DNA of 64,000 bases from Cycas panzhihuaensis (Eukaryota; Cycadophyta). Made by a program: the position numbers and the translations under genes. Below are positions 9,387 to 20,065 of the stretch, piece by piece (position 1 is the first letter of the stretch; each line of letters begins with the position of its first letter). Below the pieces are notes generated by a model, which saw only the letters and a program-made list of their open reading frames with translations, was not told the DNA's origin and did no database searches. The DNA is taken from assembly GCA_023213395.1 (NCBI GenBank), contig CM041465.1:5952001-6016000 (forward strand), written 5' to 3'.

Positions 9387-10111
9387 ATGGCAATCAATCT
9401 TAATCAAGTACAATTTCCTATATTTGATGGCCATACTTTTTCACTATGGCATCAAATAATGCAATATTATTTTATTACACATAATCTTTAGAGTTACCTA
9501 CAAGATGAATATGATGTTAGTATTAAGAAAAACATTGAAAAAGACAATGAAGTATTAGCTTTACTATTTTGCACTATAGATGATGATGTCTTTTCTAAAG
9601 TTTGTGAACTAACAACTTCCAAATCCATATGTGATATCTTGATTTCTATTTATGGGGGAGATACCCTCAATGAATTTAACATTGATGTTAAGCATGTGAG
9701 GCAGGTGTTAGAACAGGTGGATTGTAATGAAAATACCAAGGAAGATTCAAGTCAAATGCATGATCATCTTATTGCACAAGAACTTGATCCTCCATTTGAG
9801 GGGGAGAGATATGATGATATGAGAGTTGTTCATAACATAAAGTTTTCATAAGACAAAGTTCAAGTTTAAAGTTTTCTTAAAGTTCTAGTTGACAAAATCA
9901 AAGTTGTAGCCACACCTCCACATTTGAATCAAGCTTCATTTACTTACAGTTTTTTTACACCACTCAATGGCGAAAACATACATGTTATAAAAATGATGAA
10001 GCAAGTTGATAATGATCAAGCCAAGAGATAAATTTTTAAAGTTTTTATCAAGTACAAATTACACAAGTTTAAAGAGAAGACATTATTTATGATGATCATT
10101 AAGGGGGGGAA
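9387..10111 (+). pseudogene. Element A fusion frame: gag N-terminus joined to a pol-like tail
   Basis: ATG at 9387 starts MAINLNQVQFPIFDGH, a copia Gag N-terminus (compare IPKFDGNNFLNWS in element C), with a stop after about 33 codons. It continues through KDNEVLALLFCTIDDDVFSKV and YGGDTLNEFN. From about 9690 it switches to sequence not found in Gag (TKEDSSQMHDHLIAQE, PPFEGE). It ends in KYKLHKFKEK just before the polypurine tract, which resembles the C-terminal end of copia RNase H. Element B has the same junctions (44660-45384). So gag, pro, int and most of RT were deleted in a common ancestor. Several stops and probable frameshifts make it inactive. Confidence 0.7.
10101..10111 (+). other. 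Polypurine tract of element A
   Basis: AAGGGGGGGAA directly before the TGTTGG start of the 3' LTR. Confidence 0.85.
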
Positions 10112-10550
10112 TGTTGGGGTTAATTCTCATCACCCCACTCCCACCTTCCAACCAGGAGTGCACACCTCACTCTCATCAATTTACACATGTAGGTTCTCAC
10201 ATGTGTAGGTAAATATAAGGTTTGATTTAAGTTAATTTGAGTTAAGTTATTTTGAGTTAAGTTTGTATTATTTTATTGTTATTTAAATTTTAGAGGTTGA
10301 GGAGTTTCCTTCCTCCCCCAAACTATATATTTTGAGGGGTGTAAAATCCTGGCATCTTTAGACACTGCCTTCATTATGGACATTTATAATACTCTCTTCA
10401 CAACAATGGATTGAATACAAAGGATTATTGTTTATGCAATAATGATGTATTGATCAATGATTATTTATTTAAATTATGCCCTATTCTCCATTAGATTTAT
10501 TTTCCTACATTTAGTATTAGAGTCATTTGGTCCTGCATTTTTTTCCAACA
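10112..10550 (+). repeat. 3' LTR of element A
   Basis: 439 bp, TGTTGGGG to TTCCAACA, similar over its length to 4618-5041 and followed by the TAAAG duplication at 10551-10555. Confidence 0.9.
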
Positions 10551-10555
10551 TAAAG
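10551..10555. repeat. Target-site duplication of element A (right)
   Basis: TAAAG, identical to 4613-4617. Confidence 0.9.
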
Positions 10556-10637
10556 GAATAGGCATCAATGTCTCTACGGAGCCACATTCTCACATGCTAA
10601 CAAAATTAGGGTTTTAACAACCAACTCAACAGACCTT

Positions 10638-10649
10638 GCTCTGATACCA
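10638..10649 (-). other. Primer binding site of an older minus-strand element
   Basis: The minus strand reads TGGTATCAGAGC, immediately next to TGTTAAAAAAT on the plus strand. Element A is inserted about 85 bp inside this older element. Confidence 0.75.
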
Positions 10650-12736
10650 TGTTAAAAAATAAAATAACAAAAAGATAATATTTACAAAACAAAATCAAAA
10701 TTTCACTAAGATTAGAACAATACCCTTAAGGTACCAAAAATTATATTAACACCATTCAAACATAGTTACAACATATATATCATATGATACATTAAATATA
10801 TATTTATAATACACAATACAAAAATACTGACATCTTAATAATATAATTTCAAATAAACGTGCATTACTAATATGCCTTGAGAATCATGAACCAAGCTATT
10901 CCAACATTATTAATAGTCAAAAACACCTTTCAAAGACACTATATGGAGGCCATTTGAATGCCACTTATTGACATAAGAATGAGAAAATAAAAATCTAAAA
11001 TTTAAAGGGCCTTTGAGGCTGCTCATTGTAGATTTGAAAACAACATTATAGAGGAGATAATTTGACCATTTTAGAGTCATTTTGAACCACTAAAATTTAT
11101 TAGTGAAATAGGAAAAATAGAATGTTTTCTTGAAAGGGATAAAAGCTACTTTTCTCCATAGAAAATGATAATTTTGTAGGGATTTAAAGTAAGCCCATTA
11201 CACTCTAGTGGCACTATATCAAACCCTTATACAAAGGAGATAGCACAATAAAAAATTTAGTGGAAAACACAAAGAATGTTTAGGTCAAAACCCTACCAAC
11301 AAGAAGGTAATGAAGGACACACAAATGACATGTATATGAATGGCAAACACTGGAATTTTAGTGAAATCTCTACAAAACCCTATCAAGATATTAAAAAAAC
11401 AATGCAAATACCTTTTTGAGAACTTAAAATGGACATGTTAGGGATTTAGCAACCTTTATTGGTTAGTGGTTAATCATATGAAAGGTTGTATACAACCAAG
11501 AGTTGTCTAGCTAAGGGGCTAGCAAACCTCAAAATAAATTCCAATCAAGTTAAATTTAATTGAACCATTACCCAAAAAAATCCTAAGTAAAATTTTCACC
11601 TACACCTAATTTTTTATGATAAAACTATAATAAAATAGATTGAAATCAATCTAAAATCACTAACGTAAAAAGAAAATATAGGTTATGAGGATTTCTCCAT
11701 AATAGAAATAAAAGATGCAGTGAGGGCAATTCTTCATAAGAGAAAATTCAGTGATGATCGTATAATAATCAAATCCAATAGATAACACTTTGATGAATAA
11801 GGTAGACTTCAAAAATAAATCTTCATATAAAGTACTCAATGGAGATTTAATCTTCATGCAAACTAAAAAAATCATGCAGTGAATAGTAACAAACTCCACA
11901 TGGAGGCATTGATGGAATTAATGGCACACAAATAATAAACAATGCTTTAATCGCATAGTATAACAATACATGGTATAAACCCTCTCATAATGGTGAAATA
12001 TTTCACATGATTAACTATGAATGGCATAAGAGTGCTTTACAGATTTGGTAGATGGAACTCTAAAGACCAACCTCACAATGGTGGAATCCTTTCACATGAA
12101 ATAAAAAATAAGTAGTAGGCACAATAGTTTGATTAAAATCTTCATGAAAGGTATAATGCAGGATGTAAAATCTTACACAAATAAAATCTTCTTCATAGTT
12201 GAAATAGAATGAATGGATTAAAAGAAATACATTGGGGTAAAATGAAATGAATGGGATCAACCAAAAATGGGTTTCTAAATGGAGTGAAACAACCTATTGA
12301 ATGAAACTAAAATGGAAAGATATGTGCTTAAAACAAAAATGAAACCTTAAAATCAAGTGTGTTCTTCTCACAACTAGCAAGCCAATGTAACATACCTTGC
12401 TTCACCTACTCTAATACTAGGTGAAATGTTGCATACTTTGATATTATGATAAATAATAATAAATAGAAATAATAAATAAATAAAATAATATGCAAATAAT
12501 ATCCATAATATAACAATGCAATAATCCCAAGATCATAAATAATATTATGAGATACCTTCATTCTCTTAACTTGTCATAATATCTTATAACGTAATGTACA
12601 AATGATAATATATAACTCTATTTATATTAGACTTTTGCCTTTTATATGGGACCCACTATATTTATGGCCTACATTAATAAATGTGTATTGCCTAAAATAC
12701 CTTCTAATATTTCTCTAATACTTCAATATTCTAACA
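10650..12736 (-). repeat. Candidate long LTR of the older minus-strand element
   Basis: The stretch begins TGTTAAAAAA next to a perfect priming site and could end at ATTCTAACA (12736), giving matching TGTTA..TAACA termini and a 2.1 kb LTR. There is no recognisable coding in it; the open frames at 11660-12260 have no domains. The left end is well supported by the priming site. The right end is a guess, since no second copy is in the window. Confidence 0.4.
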
Positions 12737-13649
12737 AATATGACATGCACCTATAGCAAGATAAGTAAAGTAATGATCTACTAGTTTAATGAGCTATTGT
12801 TTTGATTTAGTGAGCCATCGTTGAGCACATTAGATAACCATCATTTTGGTGAGAAATGCAGTTGAAAAACCATTGAAAAAGCTTGCAAATCTTGAAAAAA
12901 CCCTGTGAATTTATACCTTGGCCTTGGGCAACCTCTATAGAAGAGGAGTTATAGAGAAATATTTAGACACAATGAAGAAAATAGAGATTGAATGCTCACT
13001 TTTATGTTTGGAGGTAGATTCAAAAATCTCATCTGTGGGCATGAAAAAATGTGATTTTTTTGCTACAAAAGATATGCAATGATATGTAAGGCATGTAGCA
13101 TGACCATGTACTAGAAAAAACACTCCAAAAAAGGCTAAAAAATTACTCCAAAACTTGGATTTTTCATTGCCCAGTGATCGTTGAGTTTCAAAAAGAATAC
13201 TCAGTGGAATATTCTTTATGTGAAACTTTCTATTAAAATTAATTCTTTATTTTATAAAGTTAATGATATTAAATCATATTTGATGAATTATGAAGTTGTT
13301 TTAAAGCCCCTTTACTTTAGCCGCTAGTCACATGGAGCATAGGGTACTAGGTCCATCTTCAAGTAATTTAGAGCCCATTTTTGACATGTGAATATACCAC
13401 AAAGCTTCTTTTTTTTAGATCTACCATTTTGTAGTGGTCATATGCTGAGGTTATATGTTTTTTGTTTTTTGAAAAAAAAAAAATTTACAAGATCTTGAGC
13501 TAATTCTAACTACCTACATATAGACCAAGGAAATTAAAATACTCGTATTAGCTACTTATATGTAGGCTAAAATATTTTATAGCTTTAACACTTTGTTTTT
13601 ATGTTGTTTTAGTTGTTTTTCTAGTTTATCTTTTGTGTTATTAAACAAA
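12737..13649. other. AT-rich stretch without a recognisable gene
   Basis: No domain was seen. It probably holds the decayed 5' LTR and leader of copia element D, whose gag starts at 13650. A small inverted repeat (CCTACATATA at 13513 and TATATGTAGG at 13555) could form a hairpin. Confidence 0.4.
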
Positions 13650-14046
13650 ATGGCTAATGGAGGAAGTATTATAGGTTATGTCATAAAGAAATTGATTAGT
13701 CCTAAAAATTTTACTGCCTAAAAATATTAGATGTCTTTATTTGAATAATCTATATAATTATGTTGATAATTTTATAATGGTTAAAAATGCATTAGAAATC
13801 ATTTATTTCAAGAATAAACTAAACACAAATATTAACTTCAATGAGGAATATGACACTAAGATGCATCACATATCGATTTTTTAACTTATTAATTAGTGGA
13901 AGTGTCATAATAAACATCAAAGGTGTCATAACCCCAAAGGAAATTTGGGATATAATTATAAACCTATTCAAACATGAGGATGACATGAAAGCCCTAAACT
14001 TATAGAGTCAACTTTATAGTTTGAAATAAATAAGCAACATATTAGA
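13650..14046 (+). pseudogene. Copia element D: gag N-terminal part
   Basis: ATG at 13650 (MANGGSIIGYVIKKLISP) opens a copia-like Gag; ITPKEIWDIIINLFKHEDD is recognisable near 13935-13990. Several stops and probable frameshifts break the frame. The frame is cut at 14046 by insertion of chromovirus K and resumes at 20066. Confidence 0.7.
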
Positions 14047-14416
14047 TGTTAGGACACCACTCCTTAATGATAATTTCACACCAATATAATAAGTAAATAA
14101 CTCCAAAAAGAGCACTTGTATTGTAATACCCTTTGAGGGGGCGACCTCCCAATTATATGCAATAACAATGACATTTAAGATACCATACTATAAGGATTAC
14201 ATAAATATATATGGCTCTATGCTCACCACACAACCTCTTCCTTATGCATATGGGATATTACATGAATATATATAGTGTTCAATGACCACTACACAACTTT
14301 CTACTCATGCATGTGGGATATTAAGAAAAGGGAAGAAGTAGAAGAACTAAAAGATATAAGAGAGAGAAGAAGTAGAAGATATAAGAGAAGGTAAGTTAGG
14401 GGTTGGATCCCTAACA
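14047..14416 (-). repeat. 3' LTR of element K
   Basis: 370 bp, plus-strand TGTTAGGACACC to CCCTAACA, matching 19689-20065. The polypurine tract (minus strand AAGGGGGAGACT) lies at 14417-14430. Confidence 0.92.
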
Positions 14417-14445
14417 AAGTCTCCCCCTTAAAAAAAACTTTACCC

Positions 14446-17400
14446 TCAAAGCTTGGTGATCTCAGGGTGCTCTAGGATAAATTGCTCATTCTCCCAGGTT
14501 GCATCTTCTCGCAGAGGTTGTTTCCATTTGATGAGATACTCAATGATTTGTCTAGATCATAGGTGTTGAATTCCTTGGTCAATGACACATTCTGGAATGA
14601 GTTGAAGTTTTCCCTCCTTATTTAAGATAGGTAATTCTATTTGAACTTGTACTTGTTGCCCAGTTACCCTCTTGAGACATGAAACATAAAATACATTATG
14701 GATCCTTGATAGTGGTGGTAAGTCCAAGGCGTATGCAACTTCACCAATCTTCTTGAGAATTTTATAAGGCCTATAAAATTGAGATTGTAATTTATATTAC
14801 CTATCCTGTTTGAGAGATGCCTACTTATATGGTTGCAACTGTAAGTATACTCAATTACTTAGTTAAAATACTCATTCACTTTGCCCTTTATATGTCTTTT
14901 GTTTCATTCAATTTTGTGTGGATGTGGTCCTCAACTGCTTGAACCTTAGAACTGATTATGGCATAGTTCTTAAGTGTGGGTGGTTCATAGCCATATAATG
15001 CTTGGAATGGAGTTATTCCTATTGATGCATGATAGGTTGTATTATACCGCCATTCTGCTAAAGGAAGCCAATGATGCCACTACCCCTGCTTATATAAAGC
15101 CTAACAATGAAGGTATCCTTTAAGGCACTTATTAACCACCTCAGTTTGACCATCTATTTATGGATGGTAGGATGAGCTCATTGTTAGTTTAGTACCAAGT
15201 AGATGGAAGAGTTCTATCCAAAAGTTGCTAGTAAACCCAGGGTCCTGATCACTGGCTATGCATTTGGGCATGCCATGCAACCTGTGTATATCCTTTAAAA
15301 ATATCTCAGCAATTTGCTTTGCCTTATATATGACTTAAATGCCATAAAAATGAGCATATTTAGTTAGCCTATCAACAACCACTAGTATAGCATCGTTTCC
15401 TTCTGACTTGGGTAGACCCATGATGAAGTCCATAGAAATTTCTTCCCATCGTTGATTTGGTATAGGAAGGGGTTGCAGCAATCCTGGAGACTTTATTGTT
15501 TCTGTCTTATGTCATTAACAAATTTCATATGAGGAAACATGTCTCTTTACATCTCCTTTTTGTCCCTTCAAAAAGAAATACTATTTTAAGTGGTGGTATG
15601 TTCGTAGGAACCCTGAGTGACCTACTATTAAAGAGGCATGTGCATCATATAAAATTTACTCCTTAAGGCTAGAGTGAGGGCATATATATATTTGATTCTT
15701 ATACCAAAGAATATTTGAAGACCATGTATAATAGGTTGAAATCCCTACTCCATCTTGAAGGTCTTGAATGATTTGCTTTGTAAAGGAGTCTTGATCCCAT
15801 TCTTGCTTGGCGACCACTATCCCAGAGGGATTGACTATTGTGATAGAATATAGTGCAGAGCCTTCTTCCTTACGAGATAAAGCATAAATAGCTATATTAT
15901 CATTACCTTTTTTATATACAATTTCAAAGTCAAAAACTTACATTTTAGTGACCCATTTTTGTTGTTCCTCAGATGTCATCCTTTGAGATAGGAAATATTT
16001 TTAGCTATCATGGTCTGTTTTAATTTGGAAATATATTCCCAATAAATATTATCACCATTTCCTAATTGCATGAAGAATTACTAACATCGCCTTCTCATAG
16101 GTGGATTTGACATGTTCCTTAGGTGTAAATTGATGACTTTCAAAAGCCAAAGGTTTCCTTTTTTTCATTAAGACTGCTCCAATGCCTTGCCCTTATGCAT
16201 CATATTCAATGGTAAAGGTCTTTGTAAAGTCTAGTGTTGCAAGGATTGGTGTGGTAGTTAAAGCTAGCTTTAAGTGTTCAAATGCTTCAGAGGCCTTATC
16301 ATTCCAATGAAAGGAATCATTTTTTAACAAGTTGATTAAAGGGAAAGCAATCCTTGCATAGCCCTGAACAAACTTTTGATAATATCTTATGATTCCTGAG
16401 AACCCACGAAGGCCCTTGATGTTTTTGGGTTTAGGCCAGTTTGTGATAATTACTATTTTCTTAAGATTCACCTTGACTCCTTCTTGAGAGATAATATGGC
16501 CTAAATATTCTATTTCTGTTTGCCTAAATTAATATTTTGATTTTTTTGCATAAAGCTAGTTGTTTGCAAGCACCTATAATGCCTTATCAACATGCTGAAG
16601 ATGGTCTTCCCACATATGATTGAAGATCAGGATGTCATAAAAAAAGACTAACATAAACTTCCTTAAGTAAAGCTAAAAGAGTTTATTCATGAGTCCTTGA
16701 AAGGTGGATGGGGCATTAGTAAAGCCAAATGGCATGACTAAAAATTCATAGTGACCTTCATGTATATGAAATACAGTTTTATGAACATCCTCTGCCTTGA
16801 TCCTGATTTGATGGTATCTCGATCGCAAGTCCAATGATATGAAGAGCATTACTCCATGGAGTTCATCCAAGAGTCCATCGATGACTGGTATAAGAAATTT
16901 ATCCTTGATGATTATCTTATTGAGCTCATGGTAGTCTACACACATACAAAATAAGCCATCCTTTTTTCTTACTAAAATCATCGGGGCAGAAAAAGTGCTT
17001 TTACTTTCTCTAATAATACCAGCATTAAGGAGTTCTTGAACTAGTCATTCAATTTCATTCTTTTGCTGGTAGGAATACTGGTACAGTCAAATACAAGGAG
17101 GATTGCTTCCAGCTACTAGGTGAATGCTATGATCTTGATCACATACTAGGGGTGGACCTTGAGGAATATCCTAAAAGACCTGGTTATGGCAGTGAAGTAC
17201 CAATTTTAAGTCATTTGTTGGAAGTTCTTAACCTTCCAGAGCATAACATTTGGCAACGATTCCTGTACCACCTTTTTAATGAGCCTCTCCATATGATGTA
17301 AGATGATGATTTAGGTTGGTGGAGGAATGATCCTATCCAATTGATAGTTAATTCCTTCAGAAGTAAATCGCATGAAGAGCTCTTGTATATTTAGTTGAAT

Positions 17401-18730
17401 GGTCCCTAGTGGTTTGAGCTATTGTACCCTTAATACAACATCAACTCCTCCAATGGGAATGGCATACATAGAAGTGGAGAGGTGATAGTCACCCATTTGC
17501 AACTTGATATTGTGACATTTTTTTGCCACAAGCGAGTGTCCCTCCATTAGCCACCATAACCTGAAATTTTTTTATAGGATATGGAAAATAGTTGAGTTCT
17601 TCAACAAGTTTCTAATTAATGAAATTGTGGGTGCTCCCGAAATCTATGAGGATAACCACCTTCCTTTTCTTAATGTACCCAATAAGTTTGAGTGTCTGGG
17701 GGGTTACAATTCCAACTAAGGCATATACAGATATAGTAGAAATATCTTCTTCTTCCTCCTTAGGTAGGTCACAATCCTTATTTTCTGGCTCTAATGAGGC
17801 TTCTTCTACTGGTTCATCATCTTGAACATCCTCAATTATAAATAAGCATCATTAAGGACACTTATGGTCTTTATTCCACTTTTGGTTATAACAAAAACAT
17901 AACCCTTTCAATCATTTCTCCTCCATCTCTTGGGAAGTCATTCGTCGCATAACAGGAACTTGGAATTGTGATCATTTTTCTGGGAATGTTCGTTGGAGGG
18001 GTCAGGATGCCTTATTTTTTGCTTCAATATGTCAAGCAAAATTGATATCTATAGAGATGTTATCAGGTTTTAAGAGTCACAACTCATGTTTGATGTCATC
18101 TCGTAACCCACCAATATACAACTCAAGTAATTTATTCTGACAAAGACCATCAACCCTTGTGGAGAGACATTGGTATTCTGTTGTATAAGTTAAAATAGTC
18201 CCCTCATGTTTAACTTTAGCTAACTGGTTAAAGTGGTCATGATCCTAGGTACTATCATATTAAGCTATAAGATCCTTGATAAAACCCTCCCATTGATAAT
18301 TAAGCCCACTAATTATTTTCATAATCCATTGGTACCATTGGTAGGGTTCAGTTTCCATGTGTAGAGAAGTAAGAGGGATCTTCTTATCTACTAGAACTTG
18401 ATGAAGAGAAAAGTACTATTCTATTTGGATAATCCAGGTACGTACATCTATACCATTGAACTTTTTAATTTCTACCTTGGGAAGGAAGTTTAGACAAAAG
18501 TGCCTACAATTATTACCTTCATCTTCTTTAGTGAAGTGACCCCCACCTATGTGAGTAGTATCATTAAAGTCAATCTTTTCTTCCTTAAAAGGTTTTATGG
18601 ATGTGAGCTCTAGCATTACTGATTCAAAATTTTCATTGAAGTCATTTTGGATTTATAATATATCTCCTTGAAGTTGTATGACAACATCATTGAGATCTTG
18701 AGTCCAACTTGGGTTCATCGTAGGGGCCAT
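14446..18730 (-). pseudogene. Element K gag-pol with C-terminal chromodomain (decayed)
   Basis: The ATG at 18728-18730 begins MAPTMNPSWTQDLNDVVIQL, and the last stop is TGA at 14446. Gag runs to about 17850 and contains KFNGIDVRTWIIQIE and the knuckle CFCYNQKWNKDHKC. The protease motif is IDFGSTHNFIN near 17620-17650, with Phe where Ser or Thr is usual. RT (about 17060-16250) has [19 protein letters not shown] and [13 protein letters not shown]. RNase H follows (TTTPILATLDFTKTF near 16240). Integrase covers about 15900-14800. The end, YLIKWKQPLREDATWENE, is a chromodomain signature, used by chromoviruses to bind histone marks and direct insertion. Many stops and shifts break the roughly 1430-codon frame. 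Confidence 0.88.
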
Positions 18731-18838
18731 TAGTTTGCAAAACTTAAGTTGAATCCTAGCTGGTAAATGTGAATGAAAAAGGATTTAACAAGGTGTTTAT
18801 AAACTATTATCCCCAATATTTTACAATGAGGCAATATG

Positions 18839-18962
18839 AATTTTTTTTTGCTTTTTCTAATTTTTTTGCTTTTTGCTTTTTGCTTCTTTTTTTCTTTTTT
18901 TTTTGCTTTTTACTTTTTGTTTTTGCTTTTTGTTTTATTTTTTTGCTTTTTAACTTTTTGTT
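18839..18962. repeat. T-rich GCTTTTT repeat in the element K leader
   Basis: Low-complexity tract of repeated GCTTTTT-like units (A-rich on the coding strand) between the gag start and the priming site of element K. Confidence 0.8.
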
Positions 18963-19674
18963 CATTGGTTGGTTGATTGACTATGTGCGCATGAGCTGAT
19001 GACAAACTGGCTAGACATACTGGATTTAATAAATTGATCATGACTAACTCACTAATTAACTAAGTACACACAAACCACTAATAGACTAACCAGGTACACT
19101 AGGTATGAGCTTGTTTGGTTTGTAGGCTCTATGATATACTGATCCCAGTCATAAATAGTATCAACTTACATAGGTAAATACTCTACTCTATAGTTGTAAT
19201 ACCTCATCTCTAGGGTACATGGAGAGTAACTTCCTAGGGCTAACCGATTACCGGTGTATTACAAATTGTAGATGGTCAATAGGTTTCCTATGGTTACCTA
19301 TACTTAGAAGGCCTATGTAGGGGGTCCTCCTATATACCCATAGGTACATGGAGGCACAATTCCGTAGCCAAGTTCTATTGAAGACTTTATTCAGGAGTGT
19401 GATCTCATGTCCTTCATGCAAAGGACGAAAAAGCCACAATGTGCTTAGCCCAAAATGACAGATCCTCATGATATTTATAGACCCCCGGCATAGGGTCTCT
19501 ATCTAAATGCAAAAGAAAACTACCCAGTGGAAGTGTTAGGGTACCTTCTTGATTACAGTGTTATCTACCCCCAGAAAGTAAAGTAACTAAATGGAAATTA
19601 AATGAGAATAAGTACTGATAAAAAAAATTGATTATTTAGTACCTTTGACTCTCCCACAAGGAATGGGTCAACCG

Positions 19675-19686
19675 CTCTGATACCAC
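19675..19686 (-). other. Primer binding site of element K
   Basis: The minus strand reads TGGTATCAGAGC, two bases inside the 5' LTR, as in the gag-only element at 3329. Confidence 0.9.
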
Positions 19687-19688
19687 TT

Positions 19689-20065
19689 GTTAGGACACCA
19701 CTCCTTAATGATAATTGCACACCAATATAATAAGAAAATAACTCCAAAAAAACACTTGTATTGGAATACCCTTCGAGGGGGCAACCTCCCAATTGCATGC
19801 AATAACAATGACATTTAATATACCATACTCTAAGGATTACATAAATATATATGGATCTATGCTCACTACACAACCTCTTCCTTATGCATGTGGGATATTA
19901 CATGAATATATATAGTGCTCAATGACCACTACATAACCTTCTACTCATGTATGTGGGATATTAAGAAAAGGGAAGAAGTAGAAGAAATAAAAGATATAAG
20001 AGAGAAAAGAAGTAGAAGATATAAGAGAATATATAGAAGGTAAGTTAGGGGTTGGATCCCTAACA
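19689..20065 (-). repeat. 5' LTR of element K
   Basis: 377 bp, TGTTAGGACACC to CCCTAACA, matching 14047-14416 with scattered substitutions and one small indel. Confidence 0.92.

Larger units (their letters stand above)
4618..10550 (+). mobile_element. Element A: non-autonomous copia-derived element with captured host-gene fragments
   Basis: Complete element of 5933 bp: LTRs 4618-5041 and 10112-10550, priming site at 5044, long AT-rich leader with AGATCT-containing repeats, a block of antisense host-gene fragments (about 6300-8015), a shortened gag-derived frame (9387-10111), polypurine tract and a perfect TAAAG duplication. The leader on both sides of the block is homologous to element B, and the part downstream of it also to element C. 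Integrase and RT are absent, so movement would have needed enzymes from a relative such as C. The LTR copies differ at many positions, so the insertion is old. Confidence 0.9.
14047..20065 (-). mobile_element. Element K: Ty3/gypsy chromovirus nested in copia D
   Basis: 6.0 kb element on the minus strand with 370-377 bp LTRs, an initiator-Met priming site, and gag, protease, RT, RNase H and integrase in Ty3 order. A chromodomain-like C-terminus ends just before the polypurine tract. The LTRs share an estimated 93-95 percent by eye. The element splits the gag of copia D, so it is younger than D. The expected 5 bp duplication is not clean (TTAGA on the left, GTAAA on the right). Confidence 0.92.

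Noticed and set aside
10650-12736. Small open frames at 11660-11899 and 12060-12260 as genes
   Set aside because: Short, AT-driven, without domains, and inside a candidate LTR.
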